A stretch of 64,000 nt of DNA from Cheiracanthium punctorium. Lineage: Eukaryota; Arthropoda; Arachnida; Araneae; Cheiracanthiidae. Below the pieces are notes generated by a model. That model worked only from the letters and a program-made list of their open reading frames with translations. It was not told where the DNA came from and did no database searches. Positions 23,651 to 34,759 of this stretch are shown here, in pieces; within the stretch, counting starts at the first letter, position 1, and the number at the start of each line of letters is the position of its first letter. The translations under genes were made by a program, and so were the position numbers. The DNA lies in assembly GCA_038373885.1 (NCBI GenBank), contig JAWZYV010000783.1:248001-312000 (forward strand), given 5' to 3'.

Positions 23651-25342
23651 TTTGAAATTAATGAAAAAAAAGAATAAACGTTATTACTTTCCGGCTACAG
23701 TATTATAAAAACGCTCAGTTTTTATTATAAAAATGAGAAATGTTCCAAATGAGCGATAAATTTTTAATTCATTAATTATATACAGAAATGTTTATTTTAA
23801 AAGCATGTAACTGCGTAATAATAGACTTTGAAGTTTCCTAAATTTTTAATTCAATCTTAGACAAAATTTCATAGCTCTAGAAAAGAAAGTTGTTTAAAAT
23901 TGTTATGATATTTCCTTAAAATGTTACCAAGGAAAAGATCCACTTAGGTTAAAAGCATTTTTATGTACATTTGATTAAATCTTAATTCAAATCTAAGTAA
24001 CTAAATCAATGTAACTATGTACATTGAACGACAACTAAAAATTGATAATGAAATATAGAATAGCATTTACAGCTCTTTAATAACTGTATGCTAAGTATTT
24101 GCACATTTAAGCAAGCAAACACTCGTGAACATTGATTCAAGTGTAAAACACTCGGTTTAAATTAAATTTGTATCTCATAACTTGAAATTTTTTTATAATT
24201 TGAAAAACATTCAAAATCATAATCGAAATTAATATTAAATTCTGCTAAAAGAAGAATGAGAGAAATAGATAACAATAATTTTACACAAGGAAATATATAA
24301 TTGCTACAGTGGAAATTTTTATAATTTGAAAAACATATTTCTTATTTTCATGAATAATGTTCATTCATAAATAAATTATGCTTAATTTGTTTAAATGCTC
24401 TAAAGATTTTCATGCATGCAGATAAATTTAAAAGATAAATTTGCGCATAAAACTTGGAGACATTAAAAAAAATGTTTTGGTACACTATTTTCATTCTTAA
24501 TTATGCATTTAGTAGCTTATGTATACACAGTGATTCACTGTATGTGTGAAGAGGCTAGTGAGATTTCCAAAATTTATTTAAACTGCAAGTAATTGTTTCA
24601 CAGTAAAAATGTATTTATAACAGACATTAATTGCTAAAATTATTTCAAAGCAATAAAAAAATTAAATTGTTTTAATTTTTGCTACTAGTTCCAATCGTAT
24701 ATAATTAGTTAACCATATCCGGAAGAAAAAAACATTCCAACATAGCATTTTAAATAACACAAAATGGAGTACGTTAAAAAATAAGAAACATTATTTAGTT
24801 AATTACGTTAATTTTATTAAAAAGAATCAGAGGACATAAATTAAAACTAAACTAAACTAAACTCAATTCTAAATTTCTCTATCTACTTTTTTTTTTAAAA
24901 TATAAATCTTATAAGTTGAATGTATTAGAAAAATTCGTACAGGATTTTTTAGGTTATAACGGAACAAAAATACACGAAAATAATGACAAGCAGTTCCTCG
25001 AAATCGAACTTTATCTAAACTTCAGAGTTACGGAATTTAGAAGCAAAAATTTGACTTTGCATTCTCCAACCAATTAATAAACTTTTTGCATTACAAATAC
25101 TTTACTTCTGCAAACGGAACTAGTCGACTTAATTCACAAAAAGCACTTAAAAAATTCATAACTGTTTACTTGAAGTTAAAAAAAAAAAAAAAGTACTGAA
25201 ATTCGAAGGAAAAAAATTCAAAGCGAAAAATAACTTTCTTTCCCTACAATTATTTTAAAAAACTTTTACATTTAATGTTTTCAGTCGTCGGGAAAAAAAC
25301 ATTTGCCTTAATACAAAGGAAGCATTTAAAAGACACACTTAC

Positions 25343-25430
25343 TGTGGAGGGACGAATCAACACGTGGAAAGATGGGCGAAAGACTTAGAAGCCCAAGTCG
25401 TCAAACCCCTAGCAGTGCTGAGTGACGACT
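25343..25430 (-). promoter_or_regulatory. Candidate promoter and non-coding first exon of the decarboxylase gene
   Basis: A GC-richer island in AT-rich DNA (about 25340-25550). On the minus strand it ends in CCTCCACA followed by a consensus GTAAGTG donor at 25342. A TCAGT initiator-like sequence lies at 25432-25428, so a start near 25430 would give an ~88-nt exon. No TATA box is visible about 30 bases upstream. Joined to coding exon 1 it gives a 5'UTR with an in-frame stop before the ATG. The join is inferred from the donor and reading frame; there is no transcript evidence, and another gene could own this exon. Confidence 0.45.
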
Positions 25431-28400
25431 GAGTGTTTGAAAGCTCGCGCAACCCCCTAGCTGTTTTCTGTGCGCCGACTCCGAGCCTTAAATTTTACTG
25501 GGAAAATAAAAGTCTAGCGCGTAGGTGATTCTATGGGGGTCAGAGAATAACTAATGACTGCCTGACGCCAATTGGAAAAAATAAAAATAAAATAAATAAA
25601 ATAAAAAATTTAAGAGCGAAGCGGTCATATTTTATTTTTCGAACGAATTATTATTTGAACTTTTTCCACGACAGCTAATGCACTTTCTTTGCACAGGGCG
25701 ATATTCGAAGTGCAAGATGGATGGCGTTGGCAGGCAGGCTTTATCGTAACACTACGGTTTTTCCCATTTGATTAATATATTTCTCAGGAATGTAGTAATG
25801 CAAGAAATTAAAGTTTCCAGACAACTTTGTGTGAATAAATCTACAGGCATGTATATTGCCCCATCATGAAAAATATTTCCGGGTTCCTGTGACGTAATCA
25901 TCGCTTTTTCTGGAGCTTATGAACTTTCACGTCAATCATAACAGCTATGAGCGGTCTCATCGTGTTATTCAAACTGAATGCAAGGAGTTGTGTAACCCAG
26001 GAAAAGCTCATTTGCTCAATCACAAAAATATATGTTCAACTGTTGGAATTGCACTCAAAAATAGGAAAGCATTAATTTTTTTTTTTTTTGAGTTGTTGAA
26101 AATCTTTTATATGAAGCACGCATAAAAATAAGCCATGCAGCAGAATGTATTTAATTTAATTTAATTTTAAATTACTTGTAGTTCTTGACGAGGAATTCTA
26201 AGCTATTAATAAAATTACAGTTAAAGTAAAAAGAACTTCCTTCACTGAATGTACATTAAAACAAAAGAATGAAAAGTTTTATACCAATTGAATACCGAAA
26301 TGATTTATTTATATAATTTACATGATAACGTGTAAAAATATCATCAAATTTTTAATTTCACAGCTATTAATATAGTGAAAATAGAATTTTTAATAAAAAA
26401 CTGTATTATAATACTTTCAAAATTAAAACGGCGAAACTTTTAAACAAAAGCTCTTGTAAAAATGTGATAGAAATAAAATCTCCTGACGATGTTTGGTGTT
26501 AATAAATTTTAAAAAATGTGAAATACCTGGTCAGTTCTCACAAAATAAAAAAGAAAAGAAAAACAAACGTTTTCAGAACTTTTAGGTCATGTCTTCATAT
26601 GATCAATGAAATTGATTTCATTAAGTAGAAATAATGATATTACACTACTTTCAGCATAAGGTTTTTGAACTATATTCCAGTGTGCGCAAAAGTTTTCTAA
26701 AAATGTAAACCAAACATCTACCTGCATCCATTCCTAATTAGAACTGAAGTTGGCAACTGAGCGGTTACGTCAACAACTTAATTCATCCAACTTTTTAAAG
26801 AATAAATATTATTTTACTCGCTTTAAATACGCAGTTGCCTTACTGAAGCTTGCATCATTTTACGGATTGAATCTGAATTGTTATGATAATTGACTGATAA
26901 TTTAACTATTAAATTTTCGTTACATGTTTATGTTTGTTATATTTTATTTATTTTACGTATGACATGTTCAATTTTATGAGATATAACTGCTCATAAAATA
27001 ATGAACTTTAGAATTGAAAATCAAAAGCTTTTGTATAAAAGCTTCAAATTCAGTAATTAAAGACTAGCATATGCTTTAAATACGCTATGCCAAAAAAAAG
27101 AGCTTTTTTCCCCCTTAGCTTTTTAATGTCGATTACCTTATTAATGATATGACATCACAGATAAGGCATGTGGTATCTTCAATATTTTTTTTTTGCATAG
27201 CTGAGAATTTAATGAGGCACCTAAATGTACAAGCTGAATTTAATTCTGAAAGGCTACCGTCTATATTTTATTTATTAATGCACAAAAAATACAGAAATTG
27301 GTGTTGTTGAAATAACCCTGTTCATTGCAAAATGCTTTTGTCATTTGAATCTTGAAAACACATTCTTATATATTGGTACTAATTTTTCTTTCATGGATTA
27401 TTTTAGTAGCATTGGTAAAGCGAATCCTGCAGATAAGTTAAGTGATCCCGTTTTCAGTGTCTAATTTAATCACAATGGGAATTGTGAGCGATGGTGACTT
27501 TATGGTGTGTAGCAAGTTTATGATGGTGACTTTATGGTGACTTTGCTTATTTTATATTTTTAAAGATACTGTGATTAGTTAAAGATCCGTGTACTCTTTT
27601 TTACTTTTAACATTATTTCCCCCTTGAATTTACTAAACTTTATCCATTTTGAGTGACTGGGTGCTCTACATGGTGATTTAAATATCCGAAACATGAATAT
27701 CATTAGTTACTATAAATTCTGCTAAAAATCTAAAATTTTTGTTGCGATACTTCTTTTGTGTAAATCTTTCTATCGGGTAGGCATATTTCTTTTCAGTTTT
27801 AAAAGTCTTATCTAGTAAAGATATAAAACTTAATTAAAGGTAAAATTTATGTATAAAACTTTAAAGCCATTTTTATAGTAATCAAGCAAAAGATATATAG
27901 GTAAATATAAATGTTATTTAATCAGAGAGAACAATTTTAAGGCATGAAAGTGAAACTTCAGTAGGCAGAAAATAAAAATAACAGATTGTATGTACCGATT
28001 AAAAAACGTACCGCATTGATCACATAGTAAATCATATTTAAACAAGTGCATATACTTAACACAAAAAAATATACTTGGAACTATAAAAAAACTTCTAATT
28101 TTTAAAGGTACAATTTTAAAATCAAAAATTACACGATTGTGAAATTTTATATAAAATTAATTTGTATTTTAGGTTCATTATATAAAAAATAGTAGTGTCT
28201 TTTTTTGCATGCTCCAACATTTCAGTGGCGTATTTCGACATCTGCTGAAATCATAACTCATTTTCAGAAACATATAAAGTTGTATTAAGTGTATTAAGTT
28301 TTAAACAAAATTTTCATGTTTTAAGCTATTGTCTTTATTTTTTTTTACTATTTTATAAAAACACTATTCATTTGTAAAATAATTTTTTGGAATATTTTTC

Positions 28401-28583
28401 AAAATTTTTAGATGGTTCTTTTTAATAAAAGCAGTTTCAGTCAGTTTAGACTAAAATTGGAGTGTAGTATGTTAGTATGTCCAGTTTAAAACCTGTGCAC
28501 CTTTCTGAGATACTTATATGAATATGCTTTTGTAACAGTTGACAGAAAAATTTTGGAGGCAAATATGTATTTATGGATACATA

Positions 28584-28633
28584 TCTATAAACACTATTCT
28601 ATAAATACAAATCTATAGAATAGTATTTATAGA
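28584..28633. repeat. 50-bp imperfect palindrome
   Basis: TCTATAAACACTATTCTATA is followed after a short loop by its inverse, TATAGAATAGTATTTATAGA. One mismatch is visible in the stem. It is AT-rich, so it may be a chance or slippage product. Confidence 0.7.
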
Positions 28634-29709
28634 CAGTAAGATTATTTTATTAAATCTTTGGAGCTATTTGATGAACACCGTTAGTGGGTTTTACAAAAGA
28701 TTTTTCTATTGTTTGAATAACTATATTGTTTCTATTGTTTGCCTAACGTAGATTATTTGCAGTAACATGCAGTATTTTAAGATTTCCGAAAAATGTTTAC
28801 AGAATTTACAATTTTATTGAGAATATGCTATTTTGCAACGTGATAAAGTAAAATGTGTGGATGGCCCTTCCGTACCTTTTGGTTTATTTATAATATGTGT
28901 TTTTCTCGAAATTTAAACAATAAAAACTGTAACAAGACACTGAATTGGAAACACAGAATTTTTTTAATTGCTTGAAAATGTTCAATTTTGTTACGAGGCT
29001 GCTTTCATGTATTCGAAGTTCAAATTATAGATCTTTGAATGTATCAATATTTTCATCTTTTTGAGGGAGAATTACAATTTCTTCCAAAATGAATAAATTT
29101 AAAAAAAAGGGGGGAGCTTTTCTGGTAAAATTTTATATGCTAAAGTAATTTTAAAAGTGTCTCATCTAATACTTTTATTTGCAAAGGGAAGAGAGACTGA
29201 CTGCATTTGTTCATCCTTATATTAACAGAATAAAAAGTTAGATGAAAAGGTGGTTTTAAGTGGTAAATATTTTTAATAATTTACCAGACATCATTTTATG
29301 GTTAAATATTAAAAATGTACACAACGATACGAAAATCTAAAATTATATCATTAATATTTATTTTATGTAATGCTGTTTAAATTTATTAAACGATGTTGTT
29401 AACTTACAAATATTTAAATATACAGCATTAGATGAAATATAATGGTCTAACATTAAATTCTAAAACTATAGAGAAATGTAAGTTGAAAGATTTAAATGTT
29501 TTTCAAATATTTAAAAACACTGATTAAACAGCAATTTATATTAAAACAAGCGCAGACATTTCTTATAAAATTAAATAAAAATATTTAATTTGTAAAGGTA
29601 GAACTAATTTAAAATTAAATGTTTCACTAGTGAAATTCTGCACAAAATTATGTAGGATTTTTGTAAGTTCATTTATTTTATAAAAGACATTTATCTATTA
29701 GTTGTGTCA

Positions 29710-30390
29710 GTTTAAATACCGATTTTTACTTTCCGAACATGTACTATGTAAGGAAAGTATTGTAATCATGAAAAAATTCGACTTCGAGATTTTGGTGTAT
29801 TTACACGCGTTGAGGTCTTCTGAATTCATTTATGCTATTTTTACGAGATGTATGTATGTGAGTGAACACAATAGCTCCTAAACGGGGCATTCGATTGAGC
29901 TCGAATTCGGTATATCTGTTATAAACCACTGTCGCAAGTCCTGTATTGATTTTGATGTGTATAAGACTTATAGTTTCTCTACAGGGCTACGACAAAGATT
30001 TCTTTTACATTATGACCTATGGGGGGAAATTCTTTAAAGTGCGCTAACGTTTAAACGGTAGATTCATTTGAGCTCAAATTGCGTATATAAATTATAAACC
30101 CCCGTCGTAAGACTGGTATTGATTTTGATGTGTATAGGACTTATAGTTTTTCTACGGGGCTACCACAAAGATTTTTTTTTTTTCATTATGGCATAGGTGG
30201 GATAATTCTTGAAAGTGCGCTAGCGTTTAAACGGTGCATTTGATTGAGCTTCATTTTGGTACATATGTTTGAATTATTCATCGATTAAAATTTCTTTAAA
30301 TGCTTGGTAATGATCTTAATAGTAAGTGTTTAGAAAGTCGAGTGGAGTTACTCCAGGTTTTTTTAAACTGGCATCTATTATGCTAAATTT
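29710..30390 (+). mobile_element. Dispersed repeat with two ~173-bp internal units (copy 1)
   Basis: It starts with GATTTTTACTTTCCGAACATG and ends with GAAAGTCGAGTGGAGTTACTC then CAGG followed by T7. Internal units are marked by GAGCTCGAATTCGGTATA (29899), GAGCTCAAATTGCGTATA (30069) and GAGCTTCATTTTGGTACA (30247). The same element lies in reverse at 48040-48915 with one more unit. Short inverted termini (ACTTTCCGAACA) and a terminal hairpin TGGAGTTACTCCA suggest a non-autonomous DNA element. Confidence 0.75.
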
Positions 30391-31512
30391 AAAATGAATA
30401 CCACTATTTAGTAACTTCGATTAATTTTCAAAAACATTGATTAAATGAATGCTAAAACTCATAAAATATAAAATTGATATTAATTATTGAGAAATAACTT
30501 TCCATTCTATGTATAATATTATTTTCTTCTATTTTTATATTATTATGAATGTATGTTTTTGTAAATATTTTTTACACGTTTTTTCACAAGAAACCACTTA
30601 TTCGGCTTACTATTAAATCGAAATCAAAATGCCTAATTTTAAGCATATTTATTACACAACTTTTCTTTTTGAACAGATATGAGTTTTCTAAAACGTAAAG
30701 AACCTGGAAATTTTAGCATTTATAGTCACTTAGGCAGATTTTTTAAGCGAAGGAGCATGTGTACCTTTCTAAATAAGCACATATTTTCTTAAAACTATAT
30801 TAATATCCTATCAAGATCTTTTAATTCATCCTCGTTGTTTATCTATAGTGTAAATTAAGAAAAAAAACTGATAAGAATATTAATTTTTTTTATATTACTT
30901 AATATGTATTCAGTCTATATGTCTAGCTTTAGGATGCTTTAAAGAAGTATTTAAACTAAAAGGGAACAGCTGAAAAAAAAAAGTTTCAATATGGATGTAG
31001 TATCCTCTCTGGACTAGTAATAAATATTATTTTAGAAAGTAGTAATGAAATGTTTAATAATAACACTGATTATGTACGTAAATAAATGTAAATAGTTTTT
31101 ATTATTTTAAGTAAAAATGTCACACATCGCTCTAGAGTTTAAGTATATCCTGAAAATGACATTGTATTTTAATGTTTTTTATTTTAATAAAATAAATTTA
31201 GTAGGTCGTCTTGAAATCTGACATGTTGTGTTACACTCTGAAACGAAAGGTGCGAAATAGTAAGCAACGCGTTCACTCTCTAAGGGAATAAGTACTTAAT
31301 TTTCTACTGAGAAAGAAGTTGCAAATTTTACACTCTGATAACGTTAAAATTTATTTTGTCCAAAATTATTCAGTTTAAAATAATTATTTCAAAGAATTGA
31401 ATATATTTACATTTCTAGAGATTGGATGCATTGGCTATCATTTCATTTTTTAGAAGTGAGTGATCATTCATTTCGTTTTATAGTGTATGATTAAAAATGA
31501 AATATGTATTAA

Positions 31513-31800
31513 CCCATTAGAGCCCAACTTTATTCAGCACGTTCTCACATTTATGTTGATGCCAGAAGTGATAAATAAATTTCAGGCATTTATGTGGTAT
31601 GAAGAACATAAATCTTTTTCTGAAAATGTGAATAAGACAGGGAAATATTCTCATTTAAACTTGTTATCGCTGAGTATTATGTGGAAATCAGATTTATTAT
31701 TCAAGAAATTAAACCAGGAAAATAAACTAATGCTTAAGTATTTGAGTGACTTATAAATTTCGCCACGGTTTAAAAAAATAGATCGCTGGGCGTTAATGGG
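31513..31800 (+). mobile_element. 288-bp piggyBac-type MITE with TTAA target duplication
   Basis: Exact TTAA duplications flank it at 31509-31512 and 31801-31804. The termini are CCCATTAGAGCCCAAC and, inverted, CCCATTAACGCCCAGC. The interior has an 89-residue open frame (INPLEPNFIQHVLTF...) resembling the frame in the copy at 3600-3742; this reflects shared descent of the repeat and is not evidence of a gene. Confidence 0.85.
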
Positions 31801-33086
31801 TTAATAATTCTCTCAAAAATAAAGAATAGCCAAGAAAATGTAACGAAATTTTCGACACATGTAATATTAGAAAAGTGCCACATATTTAGCACAAGATTAC
31901 TTTTCTCATTCTTTTTTAGTTTTCAAAATTAATTAAGTGTTAATTCAATTTCAAACCCTAAATTTTGAAAAAAGACTTTAAAGCCTTAAAAACAAGGCAG
32001 ATCGACAAATAAAGAGAGACATAATAAAAAGTAATATAAAAATTGTTTTCTTTCTATATTATTTGGTAATATTTTAAGGAAAAAATGCGCACCAAAAGCT
32101 GAAAATGTATCTGGAAACTCAAGTTATATCCCGTAAATATTAAAAGTGACCTGAAACTTTAAAGGTCTCTTTCACGCTACAAATGATGTAGCTGTAAAAC
32201 AAATACTTGAAAGACCTACTTGTTGCTATTTTCGGGTATACCTATAGAGCAATACGGCTTTATTTTATTTTTCTTTAGTACACCATTATGATCTGCAAAA
32301 AACCTATTTTCCGTAAAAGGGGAGTTTAAATTCGTTAAGCGCGAGGCGTTCTGTCGGCCTTTTCATTTCCTGAATGTTGGATTTTTGAATGAGTAGAGCA
32401 AATCGAGAATTACGGAACGAAATTCAATCGCGATATTGTTCGAAAATTGAATGCTGTCATAGCTCAACAGATTCATAGCGAATAGAACAACGTTAAGTTT
32501 CGATCAAACCATAATAAAGTTATCTTTTATTTTTTTACCCACTAGTTAAGTGGATTTTGGGAAGCTTTATAAAATGTTTTCAAGTTATAAGTGTTTTCAT
32601 TATGTCCAAACTGGCATAGGGTGTTTTTTTTATGGCACTTATTCCTAAAAAATACTGTTCCAGTGCTTTTTATTTCACCAAGATCTCAAAAAAGGGGGAA
32701 ATGTTCATTATTCTACCATTTTACTTTCCGTTGTTTACATGATAATTCTCAGAAATATTACTTTTTGAATCATATTTAGTGCTGAACGTGCTTCCAAAAT
32801 GTCATCTCTAAGAAATTTCTTTCTTAATTAATAAAAAATAAACGTGGAAATATAAAGTATTTTTCAACACTTAACGGTTTAGGAAGTGGTTTTCTTGAAT
32901 TAAAGTATTAGAAAAAAAAAGTTAGTTTATATAAAAATATTTTGTTATCCAGAAGATCCTCTTTAGTTTTCTTTATTTATACGAGGAGGTTATACATCGC
33001 ACTTTCGAGTGGGTTTATTATGGCCAGTCATTTAATAATAATGATTAACAATGTTACAAATGCCTCCATTATGAAACGGTATTAAG

Positions 33087-33167
33087 TGGCTCTACAAAGT
33101 AATTGTAGAGCCAATAGTTAATAGGCTTGACTGAATAAAAAGTTATGTAGTCAAGCCTATTAACTAT
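33087..33167. repeat. Two perfect hairpins directly abutting
   Basis: Hairpin 1: TGGCTCTACAA (33087-33097), 5-nt loop, TTGTAGAGCCA (33103-33113). Hairpin 2: ATAGTTAATAGGCTTGACT (33114-33132), 16-nt loop, and the perfect inverse at 33149-33167. No gap separates them. This could be a tiny MITE remnant or a structured non-coding RNA; no promoter or flanking signal decides. Confidence 0.85.
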
Positions 33168-33892
33168 CTACTAAAGATAAATAAATATAACATGCTAATT
33201 GTAATCAGTCTATATCATTAATGCTTAGAAAGTAAAGAACCAAGCATGTAAAATAATTTTCATTATTCTTAGTTCATTTGAAGATTCAAACAGGATATTT
33301 AACGTCACAGTTTTTGCTTATAGTCAAATTTAATCTTAAATTGAATCGAAATTCTTCACGTTTCCAACTGAAAAAAGTTTTATTGATATAATTCAGCTTT
33401 TTCTTTCTTTCTTTCTTTGTTTTAAGCAATCTCATTGATAAAGATTTAAAGAGGGGGAGGACAAACATTTTCCAGGATTTCTGGAAACTATTATAATCTG
33501 TATACATGGAAAGTATTTGCAACGCAATAGCTATGTACAGTGCCTTATTTCTGGGGAGTAACATTGGGGTACGCATACCTCTAAATAATTTGTCAATGTA
33601 AAAGCAGAAAATGAAAGTATTAAAAAGTCGAACTATGAAACAATTTTTCTAGTTAAACAGAGTTTACATAAAAAAAATACACTATATTTATTTATATAAC
33701 TTTAAACGAAGCACTGAAACCCACATACTCAAAAAACTGAAAAAATAACGATCCCAATGGATCATAAATCACTACATTTTTGGAGTATGCTGTTTATAAA
33801 ACTTTATTTAAAATGTACATAGAAAAAGGTTTTTACGTAGTCATTAATAACTTTTTTAAATAACCGCTCTCAGACCACTATTGCCCTTCGGA

Positions 33893-34160
33893 TTACTCTG
33901 AAATAAAACTTCTTGTAAGAGAGGAGAAACTTTCGCGAGATTTTACCATCGATCTCCAAATCTCGAATCTCTCCCTCTCTGCTCGAATCGGCACACACGA
34001 CGCGGCACGTTCCCTGTCAACCAACTTCAGTGACGGCGCGCAAGAGTCCATGCAGCTAACAAGCTTGAACTGCCACTCACATTCAAATGGCAGCGCAGTT
34101 TCTAATCGAAAGTTACCAATCTCCACTCCAGTCTTGACAATCAATGTCGTTTTTGACACA
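33893..34160 (-). promoter_or_regulatory. CpG-containing block, possible promoter/5'UTR exon
   Basis: A GC-richer island with CpGs (ACGACGCGGCACG, GACGGCGCGCAAG) in AT-rich surroundings. An 88-codon minus frame spans it, but its sequence (rich in S, R and E) looks like read-through of untranslated DNA. On the minus strand GGAGATCGATG precedes GTAAAAT, a weak donor. It may be an alternative upstream promoter for the minus-strand gene or belong to an unseen gene. Confidence 0.3.
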
Positions 34161-34202
34161 TCGTCTCTTTTACTTCTCCAGTTCTTTTGTTTTTAACTTC
34201 TG

Positions 34203-34223
34203 TTTTTTTTTTTTTTTTTTTTT
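34203..34223 (+). repeat. Poly-T tract
   Basis: About 21 consecutive T next to the CpG-containing block. Other long tracts lie at 10732-10751 and 42621-42648. Confidence 0.9.
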
Positions 34224-34759
34224 CCCGGCAAACATCGACGAACGCACCGAAAAGAATGCAGCGGTCACTTGTTCTTGTCCACGCGTCGTTAAGCAGGTGA
34301 CAAGTTGTGAAACAAAACAATATTGGTATGTTTTTATTTGCATGCAGGATTCGAGTAATCACTTTGGGAAGTTTTTGTACGTTTGAGAAATTATTATTGT
34401 TATTTTTTTTTTCTTTTGGACAACTCTCAGAGCGGTTTGAAAAGGACAAAAATATGAAGCTGTTCCTACTATTTTACTCAACAAGTTCAGGGTGTTGGTT
34501 ATGTAAGAACGGGAGGCATTGTTGCGTAGTTTAATCCACTATTGAGTTTAGGTTTAACCTGCTTGCTCCTATCTTTGAAAGAAACAATTGTAGAGATTCC
34601 CTCTTCTGTGCTCAGGATTGGTATGTGAATGCTCTGTTGGGAGCGAGTTTGCATGCAGAAGCAAAATGCTGGGCCCTAGAAGAAAATTCAAAAACAATGT
34701 TTGGAAGCAACATTCTCGTCGGAAGGGGTGTCTCCGTCGTTGCGTCTTTTCAAAGACGA

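Larger units (their letters stand above)
9007..25342 (-). other. Putative intron 1 of the decarboxylase gene (no coding exon seen)
   Basis: About 16.3 kb between the proposed 5'UTR exon and coding exon 1. I see no exon with supporting splice sites and family similarity. The interval holds a 25-bp tandem repeat (9535-9634), two tRNA-derived SINEs (10.4 and 16.7 kb), two fold-back elements (15.6 and 18.8 kb), a hAT-like element (17.4-18.2 kb), a deleted transposase (21.3 kb) and a 577-bp tandem duplication (22.2-23.4 kb). The rest is AT-rich sequence without recognisable structure. Confidence 0.5.
25550..33880. other. Gene-poor AT-rich stretch
   Basis: No coding exon is supported here. The stretch holds a palindrome (28584-28633), one copy of the 173-bp-unit repeat (29710-30390), a TTAA-flanked MITE (31513-31800) and a double hairpin (33087-33167). 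A short GC-richer segment at 25640-25760 lies upstream of the proposed decarboxylase promoter and may contain control sites. The rest shows no recognisable structure. Confidence 0.5.

Noticed and set aside
33893..34159. 88-codon minus-strand frame as a protein
   Set aside because: It sits in a CpG-containing promoter-like block and has no domain; it is better read as untranslated or regulatory DNA.
34144..34534. Overlapping plus and minus frames around the poly-T tract
   Set aside because: Low-complexity Phe/Lys-rich translations of homopolymer DNA.
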